This document shows positions 8,382 to 15,467 of a stretch of DNA of 64,000 nt, one piece after another. This DNA comes from Prochlorococcus sp. scB241_528N17 (GTDB taxonomy: Bacteria; Cyanobacteriota; Cyanobacteriia; PCC-6307; Cyanobiaceae). Location of the stretch: assembly GCA_000634735.1 (NCBI GenBank), contig JFLG01000001.1:186001-250000 (forward strand). Direction: 5' to 3'. Position numbers and translations under genes: made by a program. The stretch's first letter is position 1. The number at the start of each line of letters is the position of its first letter. A model generated the notes under the pieces. The model was not told the origin of the DNA. It searched no databases and saw only the letters and a list, made by a program, of their open reading frames with translations.

Positions 8382-10190
8382 ATGAATTTAATTGCATTAG
8401 TTAGTAATAATTTTGATGCGTTTATAACGGTAGTTGTTTTAATAATGTCAATAATTTTGTTTATTAGAAATACTATTGCACCAGAATTGACTGGTTTGTT
8501 ATGTGTTGGAATATTTATATCTACTGGGGTTCTTTCTCCTGAAAAAGCTTTAGCTGGATTTGGTAGCCCTTCTTTAATTACTCTTATGGGTTTATTTGCA
8601 GTTTCCTCAGCATTATTCAAAAGTGGTGCCTTAGACAGAGTAAGAGAATTGATTTCTTCTGAAAGTATTCGAACTCCAAGGAAATTAATTTCTTTAATAG
8701 CTTTTTTGATTGCTCCAATATCTGGAATTGTACCTAATACTCCAGTGGTAGCATCTTTGTTACCTTTAATTGAAAGTTGGTGCGAGCGAAGAAATATATC
8801 ACCATCAAAAGTTTTATTACCTCTTTCTTTTGCTACTTTACTCGGTGGAACTCTGACATTATTAGGTAGCTCAGTAAATCTTCTTGTAAGTGATATTAGT
8901 CAACAATTAGGTTATGGAGGTTTGGAATTATTTAGTTTGACTTCAATAGGAATTCCTGTTTGGCTTATAGGTACAACCTATATGATTCTAGTTTCTGACA
9001 TGCTTTTGCCAGATAGAGGGAGAGATAAGGAGTTTATTAAAAATGGTGATATGAATATATATTTTACCGAAGTTACTATTCCCTCTACTTCAGAATTAGT
9101 TGGACAATCTGTCAGAAATAGTAGATTGCAAAGACGATTTGACGTTGATGTTCTGGAATTGCAACGAAATGGAAAAGTTATTCTTCCTCCTTTGGCTGAT
9201 AGAAAGATTGAACCGGATGATAGATTAATAATTCGTGTTACAAGGGCAGACTTATTTAGGCTGCAGCAGGAACATACTATTCTGTTAGGAGAAAACAAAA
9301 CATCTTTCGATGGGGCTAATGTTTTCTCAGATGATGAAGGTACCAAGACCTTTGAAGCCTTGTTACCAGCTGGTTCAACTTTAGCCGGTGCAAGTTTGAG
9401 AGAATTAAGATTTAGGCAGCGTCATAATGCAACAGTTTTAGCATTAAGAAGAGGTCAACAAACTGTTCAGGAGAGATTAGGTCAAGCTGTTTTAAGGGCT
9501 GGAGATGTTTTATTATTGCAAGCGCCGCTAGATTCCATAAGAGGTTTGCAAGCTAGTAATGATTTGCTTATTTTAGATCAATTCGAAGATGATTTACCTT
9601 TTTTGATAAAAAAACCCATATCGATTGCAATTGCAATAGGAATGGTAGTTTTGCCTTCGGTTTCTAATATTCCATTAGTAGGTTCAGTTCTTTTGGCAGT
9701 GATTGCAATGGTTGCTTTTGGATGTTTAAGACCTGCAGAGATACAAAAATCAATTAGGTTAGACGTTATTTTATTGCTGGGATCTTTATCGTGTTTTAGT
9801 GTAGCTATGCAGATAACTGGATTAGCAGATGTAATTGCAGTTAATCTAAACTTTGCCCTTAACGGAATGTCTCTTTATTTTGCACTAGTCGTAATTTTTA
9901 TATCTACAGTTATTCTTACGCAATTTATAAGTAATGCTGCTTCGGTTGCTTTGATTTTGCCTGTTGCTATTGAATTCTCAAATGTTTTAGAAATTTCACC
10001 AAACGCTTTAATAATGCTTGTTTTATTCGGTGCAAGTCAATCTTTCTTGACTCCAATGGGTTATCAAACAAATTTAATGGTTTATGGTCCTGGAAGATAT
10101 AGATTTTTTGATATCGCAAAATACGGAGCCGGATTAACACTTATAATGTCATTTACTGTGCCAGCATTGATAATTTTAAATTACGGGTAA
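8382..10190 (+). CDS. DASS/SLC13 family sodium-coupled anion transporter with two RCK-C domains
   Basis: A 602-residue membrane carrier. N-terminal helices (residues about 5-215) and C-terminal helices (about 400-602) frame a cytosolic insert with two TrkA-C/RCK-C repeats (about 225-295 and 325-390; RIEPDDRLIIRV-like and RAGDVLLLQAP endings). The transport motifs NTPVVASLLP and SNAASVALILPVA carry the paired SNT/NT substrate loops of SLC13 carriers. This architecture is that of SAC1-like transporters, often annotated as sulfate or dicarboxylate transporters. Sulfate is attractive because cysH lies just upstream, but the substrate is not shown by sequence. Four bases separate it from ktrB. Confidence 0.85.
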   Translation: MNLIALVSNNFDAFITVVVLIMSIILFIRNTIAPELTGLLCVGIFISTGVLSPEKALAGFGSPSLITLMGLFAVSSALFKSGALDRVRELISSESIRTPRKLISLIAFLIAPISGIVPNTPVVASLLPLIESWCERRNISPSKVLLPLSFATLLGGTLTLLGSSVNLLVSDISQQLGYGGLELFSLTSIGIPVWLIGTTYMILVSDMLLPDRGRDKEFIKNGDMNIYFTEVTIPSTSELVGQSVRNSRLQRRFDVDVLELQRNGKVILPPLADRKIEPDDRLIIRVTRADLFRLQQEHTILLGENKTSFDGANVFSDDEGTKTFEALLPAGSTLAGASLRELRFRQRHNATVLALRRGQQTVQERLGQAVLRAGDVLLLQAPLDSIRGLQASNDLLILDQFEDDLPFLIKKPISIAIAIGMVVLPSVSNIPLVGSVLLAVIAMVAFGCLRPAEIQKSIRLDVILLLGSLSCFSVAMQITGLADVIAVNLNFALNGMSLYFALVVIFISTVILTQFISNAASVALILPVAIEFSNVLEISPNALIMLVLFGASQSFLTPMGYQTNLMVYGPGRYRFFDIAKYGAGLTLIMSFTVPALIILNYG

Positions 10191-10194
10191 CATC

Positions 10195-11598
10195 GTGAAA
10201 TTAACAAGTAAGGTTTATAAGTTAAAAGATGCTTACAAAAAGCTATCTGTACCTCAATTTACTATTGTTACAGGCTTGTTTATTATTTGCCTTGGAACTT
10301 TAATTTTGAGCTCTCCATTGTGTTCATCTTCAAAAGTTGGTTTGTGGGAAGCATTTTTTACTTCTACTTCTGCAATAACCGTTACTGGCCTAACCATAAT
10401 AGATATTGGTGTTGATTTAAATTTCTTTGGCCAAGTTTTCTTAGCTTTTATGCTTTTGTCAGGTGGTCTAGGATTAATGGCTATTACAACATTTTTACAA
10501 GGGTTTGTTGTAAAGGGGACAAAGCTAAGAACTAGATTAGATAAAGGAAAGACTTTAGATGAATTTGGAGTTGGAGGAATTGGTCGAACTTTTCAAAGCA
10601 TTGCTATTACTGCGATTAGTATCATATCCTTGGGCGCAATTGTCTTATATTCTTTTGGATTTGTAGACATTCAAAATAATTGGGAAAGACTATGGTCCGC
10701 GATTTTTCATAGCATTTCTGCATATAACAATGCAGGATTTTCGTTAATGTCAAATAGTCTTCAAGACTATAGAACAAATTATTTGGTGAATAGTGTTTTT
10801 GTTTTTCTCATTGTTATGGGTGGATTGGGTTGGCGGGTTATTGATGATATTTGGAGTCATAAAAAAAATCTTTCTTATAAGAAATTAAGCCTTCATTCCA
10901 GACTAGTTATTAGAACAAGTTTGTCTCTAATATTATTCGGCTCATTAGGATTCTTTATGACTGAATCGTTGCTAAATAGTCAATTTTTTAATGATTTAAA
11001 TTTGTTTGAACGAATAATGTCATCTATCTTCGAAACAGTTAGTGCAAGAACTGCAGGCTTTACAAATTTTCCGATTTCTTTGAACTCTATCTCAGATACG
11101 GGCCTTTTATTATTAATGACGCTTATGTTTATTGGAGCAAGTACAGGAGGTACTGGTGGAGGCATAAAAACAACAACATTTATTGCTTTAATGGCTGCAA
11201 CAAGATCTACTTTAAGAGGTCAGAAAGATGTAATTATTAGCAATAGATTAATTTCAGATAAAGTTATTCTAAAGGCAGTTGGAATCACAGTTGGATCTTT
11301 GCTTTTTGTTCTTTTAATGGCAATGTTGCTTAGTACAACTAATACTTTTGTTAAAAAAGAATCATTCACATTCCTAGAAATTCTGTTCACTTGCATATCT
11401 GCATTTGCAACAGTTGGTTTTGATATTGGTTTAACCGCAAAATTAAATCATTTTGGTCAATTTATTCTTATTGTGGGCATGTTTGTGGGCAGACTAGGAA
11501 TCCTTTTGCTTTTAAGTGCGCTTTGGCAGGCTCTTTATAGGAGTAGAATAGATAGACAAAAGAGAATTGGCTATCCTAGGGCTGATCTATATGTTTAG
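10195..11598 (+). CDS. ktrB: K+ uptake membrane subunit KtrB (Trk/Ktr/HKT superfamily)
   Basis: Forms the potassium pathway, in cyanobacteria usually sodium-dependent. The four pore loops with their filter glycines are visible as SAITVTGLT (G65), SAYNNAGFS, SARTAGFTN and SAFATVGFD, each after a pore helix. The 467-residue length fits KtrB rather than the shorter or longer TrkH forms. The GTG start at 10195 lies 4 bases after the DASS gene, so translation is probably coupled. The regulatory subunit KtrA follows after 18 bases. The third cyanobacterial component, KtrE, is not in the window. Confidence 0.9.
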   Translation: MKLTSKVYKLKDAYKKLSVPQFTIVTGLFIICLGTLILSSPLCSSSKVGLWEAFFTSTSAITVTGLTIIDIGVDLNFFGQVFLAFMLLSGGLGLMAITTFLQGFVVKGTKLRTRLDKGKTLDEFGVGGIGRTFQSIAITAISIISLGAIVLYSFGFVDIQNNWERLWSAIFHSISAYNNAGFSLMSNSLQDYRTNYLVNSVFVFLIVMGGLGWRVIDDIWSHKKNLSYKKLSLHSRLVIRTSLSLILFGSLGFFMTESLLNSQFFNDLNLFERIMSSIFETVSARTAGFTNFPISLNSISDTGLLLLMTLMFIGASTGGTGGGIKTTTFIALMAATRSTLRGQKDVIISNRLISDKVILKAVGITVGSLLFVLLMAMLLSTTNTFVKKESFTFLEILFTCISAFATVGFDIGLTAKLNHFGQFILIVGMFVGRLGILLLLSALWQALYRSRIDRQKRIGYPRADLYV

Positions 11599-11616
11599 AA
11601 TTGACTGAGTTTTATT

Positions 11617-12321
11617 ATGGCTGATTGGTGGCAGTGGTCTCAAAAGAGAGAAAATGAAGCACTCACTTTTGCAGTTGTCGGCGTTGGAAGATTTGGAACT
11701 GCAGTTTGCAGAGAACTTATTAGTAATGGTGCTGATGTTTTGGCTGCAGATTATTCGGAAAAAGCTATTGATGATTTAAGGCAATTAGAACCTTCGATAG
11801 AAGCGAGAGTAGTAGATTGTACTGATGAAGAGTCTATGAAGGAATCGGGAATTCTTGAAATGAATACTGTTGTAGTGGGTATTAGTGAACCTATTGAAGC
11901 AAGTATAACTACAACTCTTATTGCTAAGGATAGTGAAGGTAGCAAAGTGAAAAGAGTAATAGCAAGAGCTACCAGTGACTTGCACGAAAAAATGTTAAAA
12001 AGAGTAGGTGCAGATAAAGTTGTTTTCCCATCTAGGATGCAAGGAGAAAGATTAGGTTTAGAACTCGTAAGACCTAACCTAATCGAAAGATTGGAATTAG
12101 ATAATCAAACTGGTATAGATGAAATAACTGTTCCAGAGGAATTTATTGGAAGATCTTTAAGAGATTTAAATTTGAGGAAAAATTATTTAGTAAATGTTCT
12201 TGCTGCAGGACCTGCTGAAGAGTTAACAGTTAATCCTCCAGCAAAATATATTTTGGAAAGAGGAAATATTTTGGTAGTCATGGGTAAAACTGTAGATTTA
12301 CAGAAATTGCCTCAAAATTAA
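11617..12321 (+). CDS. ktrA: K+ uptake regulatory subunit KtrA (RCK/TrkA)
   Basis: A cytosolic gating ring protein with an N-terminal Rossmann RCK-N domain (VVGVGRFGTAV, glycines at 22, 24 and 27) and a RCK-C domain from about residue 155 (ITVPEEFIGRSLRDLNLR). It binds nucleotides and opens KtrB. At 234 residues it is full length. It is the last gene of the NDH-2/DASS/ktrB/ktrA run. It converges with the small ribbon-helix-helix-like gene, whose end is 6 bases away. Confidence 0.92.
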   Translation: MADWWQWSQKRENEALTFAVVGVGRFGTAVCRELISNGADVLAADYSEKAIDDLRQLEPSIEARVVDCTDEESMKESGILEMNTVVVGISEPIEASITTTLIAKDSEGSKVKRVIARATSDLHEKMLKRVGADKVVFPSRMQGERLGLELVRPNLIERLELDNQTGIDEITVPEEFIGRSLRDLNLRKNYLVNVLAAGPAEELTVNPPAKYILERGNILVVMGKTVDLQKLPQN

Positions 12322-12327
12322 TTATTT

Positions 12328-12630
12328 TTAATCAGATTTTTTATAATATCTAATCCTTTGAGGAGCTCTTTTTAATCTTCTGACGCTTTGTTTTTCAAGT
12401 TCATTTCTAAATTTATCAGTATTTAAATTATTTTCTGATACAGGGGATTTACTCTCTTTTTCGAAATATTTTTTTATACCCTCTTGTATTAACACTTTTG
12501 CCATATTACTTACTGTCCTAGATTCATTATCGGCCAAAATAGTTAATTGCTCACATATTAATTCTGGAAGAACTACTTGAATTCTTGGGGATTTAGGCTT
12601 CCCATTAGTTGAGTTTTGGCGGGTAGCCAT
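12328..12630 (-). CDS. Small DNA-binding-like protein, ribbon-helix-helix (CopG-like) candidate
   Basis: A 100-residue basic protein. Residues about 17-55 have the pattern of a ribbon-helix-helix fold: a strand with alternating residues (RIQVVLPELI), then helix A (CEQLTILADNES), a turn (RTVSN) and helix B (MAKVLIQEGIKKYFEK). The C-terminal tail is rich in Lys/Arg (RRLKRAPQRIRYYKK). Such proteins act as dimers on short inverted repeats, and two inverted repeats lie just upstream of its start. Autoregulation and control of the divergent small-gene cluster are inferences. Its target genes are unknown. Confidence 0.65.
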   Translation of the reverse strand: MATRQNSTNGKPKSPRIQVVLPELICEQLTILADNESRTVSNMAKVLIQEGIKKYFEKESKSPVSENNLNTDKFRNELEKQSVRRLKRAPQRIRYYKKSD

Positions 12631-12640
12631 GAGTCAAAGT

Positions 12641-12659
12641 TGATAACTGTTACTTATCA
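12641..12659. promoter_or_regulatory. Perfect inverted repeat, candidate operator of the RHH-like gene
   Basis: TGATAA (12641-12646) and TTATCA (12654-12659) are exact reverse complements with a 7-base spacer. The element sits 10 bases upstream of the RHH-like start codon and touches a possible leftward -10 (AGTATA on the plus strand at 12659-12664, read as TATACT). That is the place for an autorepression site. Binding is not demonstrated; AT-rich DNA gives short palindromes by chance. Confidence 0.45.
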
Positions 12660-12660
12660 G

Positions 12661-12697
12661 TATACACAGTTAGTCAAGGATACTATCTTTGTGTATA
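12661..12697. promoter_or_regulatory. Long-spaced inverted repeat in a divergent promoter region
   Basis: TATACACA (12661-12668) and TGTGTATA (12690-12697) are exact 8-base reverse complements with a 21-base spacer, midway between the divergent RHH-like gene and the small-gene run beginning at 12716. The arms overlap plausible -10 hexamers for both directions (TATACT leftward, TATATT at 12694 rightward). This suggests a shared operator, but the repeat could simply reflect two similar -10 regions. Confidence 0.45.
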
Positions 12698-12715
12698 TTA
12701 TTAGTAAGGAAATTT

Positions 12716-12751
12716 ATGTCCGTATCAATTAATTGTTTTATTGTCCCATGA
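12716..12751 (+). CDS. Short upstream ORF (11 codons) overlapping the next start by ATGA
   Basis: ATG 12716 follows a good ribosome-binding site (AAGGA at 12706-12710, 5 bases away) and encodes MSVSINCFIVP. Its TGA stop (12749-12751) overlaps the ATG of the following gene (12748-12750), giving an ATGA junction. The following gene has no ribosome-binding site of its own, so it is probably translated by termination-reinitiation from this leader. A frameshift that split an originally longer N-terminus is the other explanation. Confidence 0.5.
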   Translation: MSVSINCFIVP

Positions 12752-13086
12752 AAAATTCAAGAAAAATTGATTCTCCTAAAAGATCGATAATTGATAAACC
12801 GAAAAAAAGATTAGTCAATTCTGATACTCAAGATAATGAAAATAGTGACGTTTTGGTATCAGCTGTAATTAGTCCATATTTGTTAACTCATCTTCACCAT
12901 ATTCTTCAGCAGTCTGAGTATTATGCCCAAAAAGATGGTAGAAAATCTCACGCAGCTAACTTTGCGAAACTAAGAAAAGTTTTATGTTTAGACGCAAGAA
13001 GTATGGCAGATGCCTCTGCAAAAGAGATAAAAGACTTGGATAATGATTTATCTAATAATAAATATAATGAACAAAATGTAGCTTGA
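12748..13086 (+). CDS. Conserved-looking hypothetical protein (112 aa)
   Basis: Unknown function. From ATG 12748 the protein begins with a basic, probably disordered segment (residues 1-35, KRSIIDKPKKR). A helical core follows (SPYLLTHLHHILQQSEYYAQKDGRKSHAANFAKLRKVLCLDARSMADASA) with a histidine/tyrosine-rich first helix. The end is polar and asparagine-rich. An in-frame TTG at 12733 exists, but the ATG with the overlapping leader ORF is the better start. No family recognised. It is followed 34 bases later by the Nif11-like gene on the same strand. Confidence 0.65.
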   Translation: MKNSRKIDSPKRSIIDKPKKRLVNSDTQDNENSDVLVSAVISPYLLTHLHHILQQSEYYAQKDGRKSHAANFAKLRKVLCLDARSMADASAKEIKDLDNDLSNNKYNEQNVA

Positions 13087-13120
13087 AGTAATAATCTATT
13101 AATAAATAGATTTAAAAAAC

Positions 13121-13351
13121 ATGTCCAGTAATGCTGAAAAGCTCTATAAGTTAATAGCCAACGATTCCAAAAAGAAACAAAGTCTGTTTATGACAGCCTT
13201 AACTAATCCCAAAAAAGCCTTAGATAAAATATGCGATATTGGCAATGAGTTCAATATTTCTGTGACTAAAGAAGAGGTTATTGAATATTTGAGTACTATT
13301 GATGATGAGGCAACTAAAATGTGGTTAATCAAGGCTCGAGGAGGTCTTTAG
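13121..13351 (+). CDS. Nif11-like small protein (76 aa)
   Basis: Its length and pattern resemble the Nif11/nitrile-hydratase-like leader family. An N-terminal helix (AEKLYKLIANDSKKKQSLF) is followed by TALTNPKKALDKICDIGNEF and then a helix after a threonine (TKEEVIEYL). In some cyanobacteria such domains precede a Gly-Gly site and a modified core peptide. Here the chain ends RGGL, leaving essentially no core, and no lanthionine synthetase or peptidase gene is in the window. A free-standing protein with another role is more likely. The family call is tentative. Confidence 0.55.
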   Translation: MSSNAEKLYKLIANDSKKKQSLFMTALTNPKKALDKICDIGNEFNISVTKEEVIEYLSTIDDEATKMWLIKARGGL

Positions 13352-13505
13352 GAAAAGGTTTCGAATAATTATTATTTGAATTAGGAATAGGTTTTATTCT
13401 TTTGTTGTAGCCACCTCCACCAGCCAAAGTCCAAAAAAACCAATAACTTGGAATTGCGAGAGCTGCAGCTATGAAAATAACTACAATTTGTTCTATTCTT
13501 TTCAT
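13329..13505 (-). CDS. Small single-pass membrane protein (58 aa), unknown
   Basis: A 58-codon frame from ATG at 13505 to TGA at 13329, overlapping the end of the Nif11-like gene by 23 bases in convergent orientation. Residues about 6-29 form one membrane helix (IVVIFIAAALAIPSYWFFWTL), followed by a glycine run (GGGG) and a basic, proline- and asparagine-rich tail. Composition and clean helix/tail layout favour a real gene in otherwise unexplained DNA. No family recognised. Confidence 0.55.
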   Translation of the reverse strand: MKRIEQIVVIFIAAALAIPSYWFFWTLAGGGGYNKRIKPIPNSNNNYSKPFPKDLLEP

Positions 13506-13577
13506 GATTTAATTTTATTCCACAAAATATTTTTTAGTAAATAAGCCGCAGATTTTGTAAATTCTATTTTTAAAACA

Positions 13578-15206
13578 GTGATTAGATTTGAAAGTGTAAG
13601 CAAAATTTATTCTACAGATGTTGTTTTAAAAAATATTAGTTGGGAGATTAAGAAAGGAGAAAAAGTTGGCCTAGTTGGTTCTAATGGTGCAGGTAAATCA
13701 ACCCAATTTAAGATTTTGATTGGAGAGGAAGAGCAAACAAGTGGAACTATCATCAAAGAGGGAAATCCTAAAATTGCCCATTTAAAGCAAGAGTTTGATT
13801 GTAATTTGAATTTTTCAGTGAGACAGGAATTAGAAAGTTCTTTTAAAGATATACAAATTGTTGCCATTAAACTTTTAGAAATTGAGAATAAAATGAAATC
13901 GTTTGATATAAAAAAAAATTCCGATCAACTTGAAATATTTGTAAATCAACTCTCAAAATATCAAGCAGAATTTGAAGCTTTAGGTGGTTATAAAATGCAA
14001 TCTGATGTAGAAAAAATATTACCAAAATTAGGCTTTTCTATAGAAGATGCTGATAAATTAGTTGGCAATTTCTCAGGTGGTTGGCAGATGAAAGTTGCAC
14101 TTGGAAAAATAATCTTACAAAAACCTGATTTACTTTTACTGGATGAACCAACCAATCATTTAGATTTAGAAACTATTTTTTGGTTGGAAGAATATCTATC
14201 ATCGCTTAAAATTGCTGTTATGATTATTAGCCATGATAGATATTTCTTAGATAAATTATGTAAAAAAATAATTTTTGTAGATAGAGGAACATCTGAAACA
14301 TATAATGGGAACTATTCTTTTTTTGTCGAACAGAAATCTTTGAATGAAGAATCACAAAATAAGGCATATCAATTACAACAAAAAGAAATTGAGTTACAGA
14401 AGAGGTATATAGATAGATTTAGAGCTAGTGCAACTAGAAGTTCTCAAGCAAAGAGTAGAGAAAAACAATTAAAAAAGATTTCTAAAATTGAGGCTCCCTT
14501 GGCAAAATCAAAAAGTCCTGCTTTTAATTTTCCAGAGTGTCCTCGCTCAGGAAAATTAGTTCTAAATATCAAAAATTTGTCTCATAGTTTCGAGGATAAA
14601 ATTCTTTTTTTAGATATTAATTTGAAGATTTCTTCTGGGGAGAAAATAGCAATATTGGGACCTAATGGCTGCGGCAAATCTACATTACTTAAAATTATTA
14701 TGAAAAAAATATCTCCTGAAATTGGAGAAATTAATCTTGGTAAACACAATATAATGACTAGCTATTATGAACAGAATCAAGCTGAAGCACTTTCACTTGA
14801 AGAAAGGGTTATTGATTTAATATGTAATAAGTCTCCAGAATGGTCCCAAAAAAAAGTCAGAACCTTTTTAGGAGGTTTTGGCTTTCAAAATGAAACTGTT
14901 TTTAAATATATTAAACAACTCAGTGGGGGTGAAAAGGCAAGATTAGCATTGGCGCTTATGATCATTAATCCTAGTAATTTTCTCCTTTTAGACGAGCCAA
15001 CTAATCATTTGGATTTACAATCTAAGGAAAACTTAGAATTAGCAATTAAAAATTATAAAGGTTCATTGTTAATCATTTCTCATGATCGGTATTTTATTTC
15101 AAAGGTTGCAAACAGAATTATCGAAATCAAAGATTCAAAGTTATTTTCATATAATGGTAATTACGAATATTTTTTAGAAAAAACTCAAAGTCATAAAAAG
15201 ATTTGA
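13578..15206 (+). CDS. ABC-F family ATPase (EttA/Uup-like)
   Basis: Two ABC ATPase domains in one chain with no membrane segments, the hallmark of ABC-F proteins that act on the ribosome. Walker A motifs are GSNGAGKST (34-42) and GPNGCGKST (about residue 360). Signatures are NFSGGWQMK and QLSGGEKAR, with Walker B LLLDEPTNHLDL in both halves. The charged linker between domains (about 245-310) includes the usual Arg/Lys/Gln-rich helix. GTG start at 13578. Its subfamily (Uup versus others) cannot be settled by eye. Confidence 0.93.
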   Translation: MIRFESVSKIYSTDVVLKNISWEIKKGEKVGLVGSNGAGKSTQFKILIGEEEQTSGTIIKEGNPKIAHLKQEFDCNLNFSVRQELESSFKDIQIVAIKLLEIENKMKSFDIKKNSDQLEIFVNQLSKYQAEFEALGGYKMQSDVEKILPKLGFSIEDADKLVGNFSGGWQMKVALGKIILQKPDLLLLDEPTNHLDLETIFWLEEYLSSLKIAVMIISHDRYFLDKLCKKIIFVDRGTSETYNGNYSFFVEQKSLNEESQNKAYQLQQKEIELQKRYIDRFRASATRSSQAKSREKQLKKISKIEAPLAKSKSPAFNFPECPRSGKLVLNIKNLSHSFEDKILFLDINLKISSGEKIAILGPNGCGKSTLLKIIMKKISPEIGEINLGKHNIMTSYYEQNQAEALSLEERVIDLICNKSPEWSQKKVRTFLGGFGFQNETVFKYIKQLSGGEKARLALALMIINPSNFLLLDEPTNHLDLQSKENLELAIKNYKGSLLIISHDRYFISKVANRIIEIKDSKLFSYNGNYEYFLEKTQSHKKI

Positions 15207-15318
15207 TTACTTTTAATAAAATTTTACATTTGGCTAAGTAAGATCACTCATTTATCTTTACATAGTTTATGACCCTTGATTAGTCTTAAAAATACAAAAA
15301 TAAGTTTTAATCATCTAT

Positions 15319-15462
15319 ATGAAAAATTATGAATTCCAAGAAAAACAGTTTCAAATTTCTGATCCTATTGAAAGTTATTTTGAATGCATTACCACCTGTG
15401 ATATGAAAGACGGTAGATGTATTTCTAGGTGTGTAGAAATACTTAAACAGAATGACAATTAA
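15319..15462 (+). CDS. Twin-CX3C mini-protein (47 aa), unknown
   Basis: A 47-residue acidic product with exactly four cysteines in two CX3C motifs: CITTC (23 and 27) and CISRC (34 and 38), six residues apart. That spacing resembles helical-hairpin twin-CX3C proteins, which either form two disulfides or hold one metal ion. ATG at 15319, stop at 15460-15462, free-standing between the ABC-F gene and the convergent protease gene. The fold is inferred from spacing only; I do not recognise a named family. Confidence 0.6.
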   Translation: MKNYEFQEKQFQISDPIESYFECITTCDMKDGRCISRCVEILKQNDN

Positions 15463-15467
15463 ATCTT

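Noticed and set aside
8978-9346. A 122-codon minus-strand frame inside the DASS transporter gene
   Set aside because: It lies wholly opposite a well-supported coding domain and shows no recognisable family.
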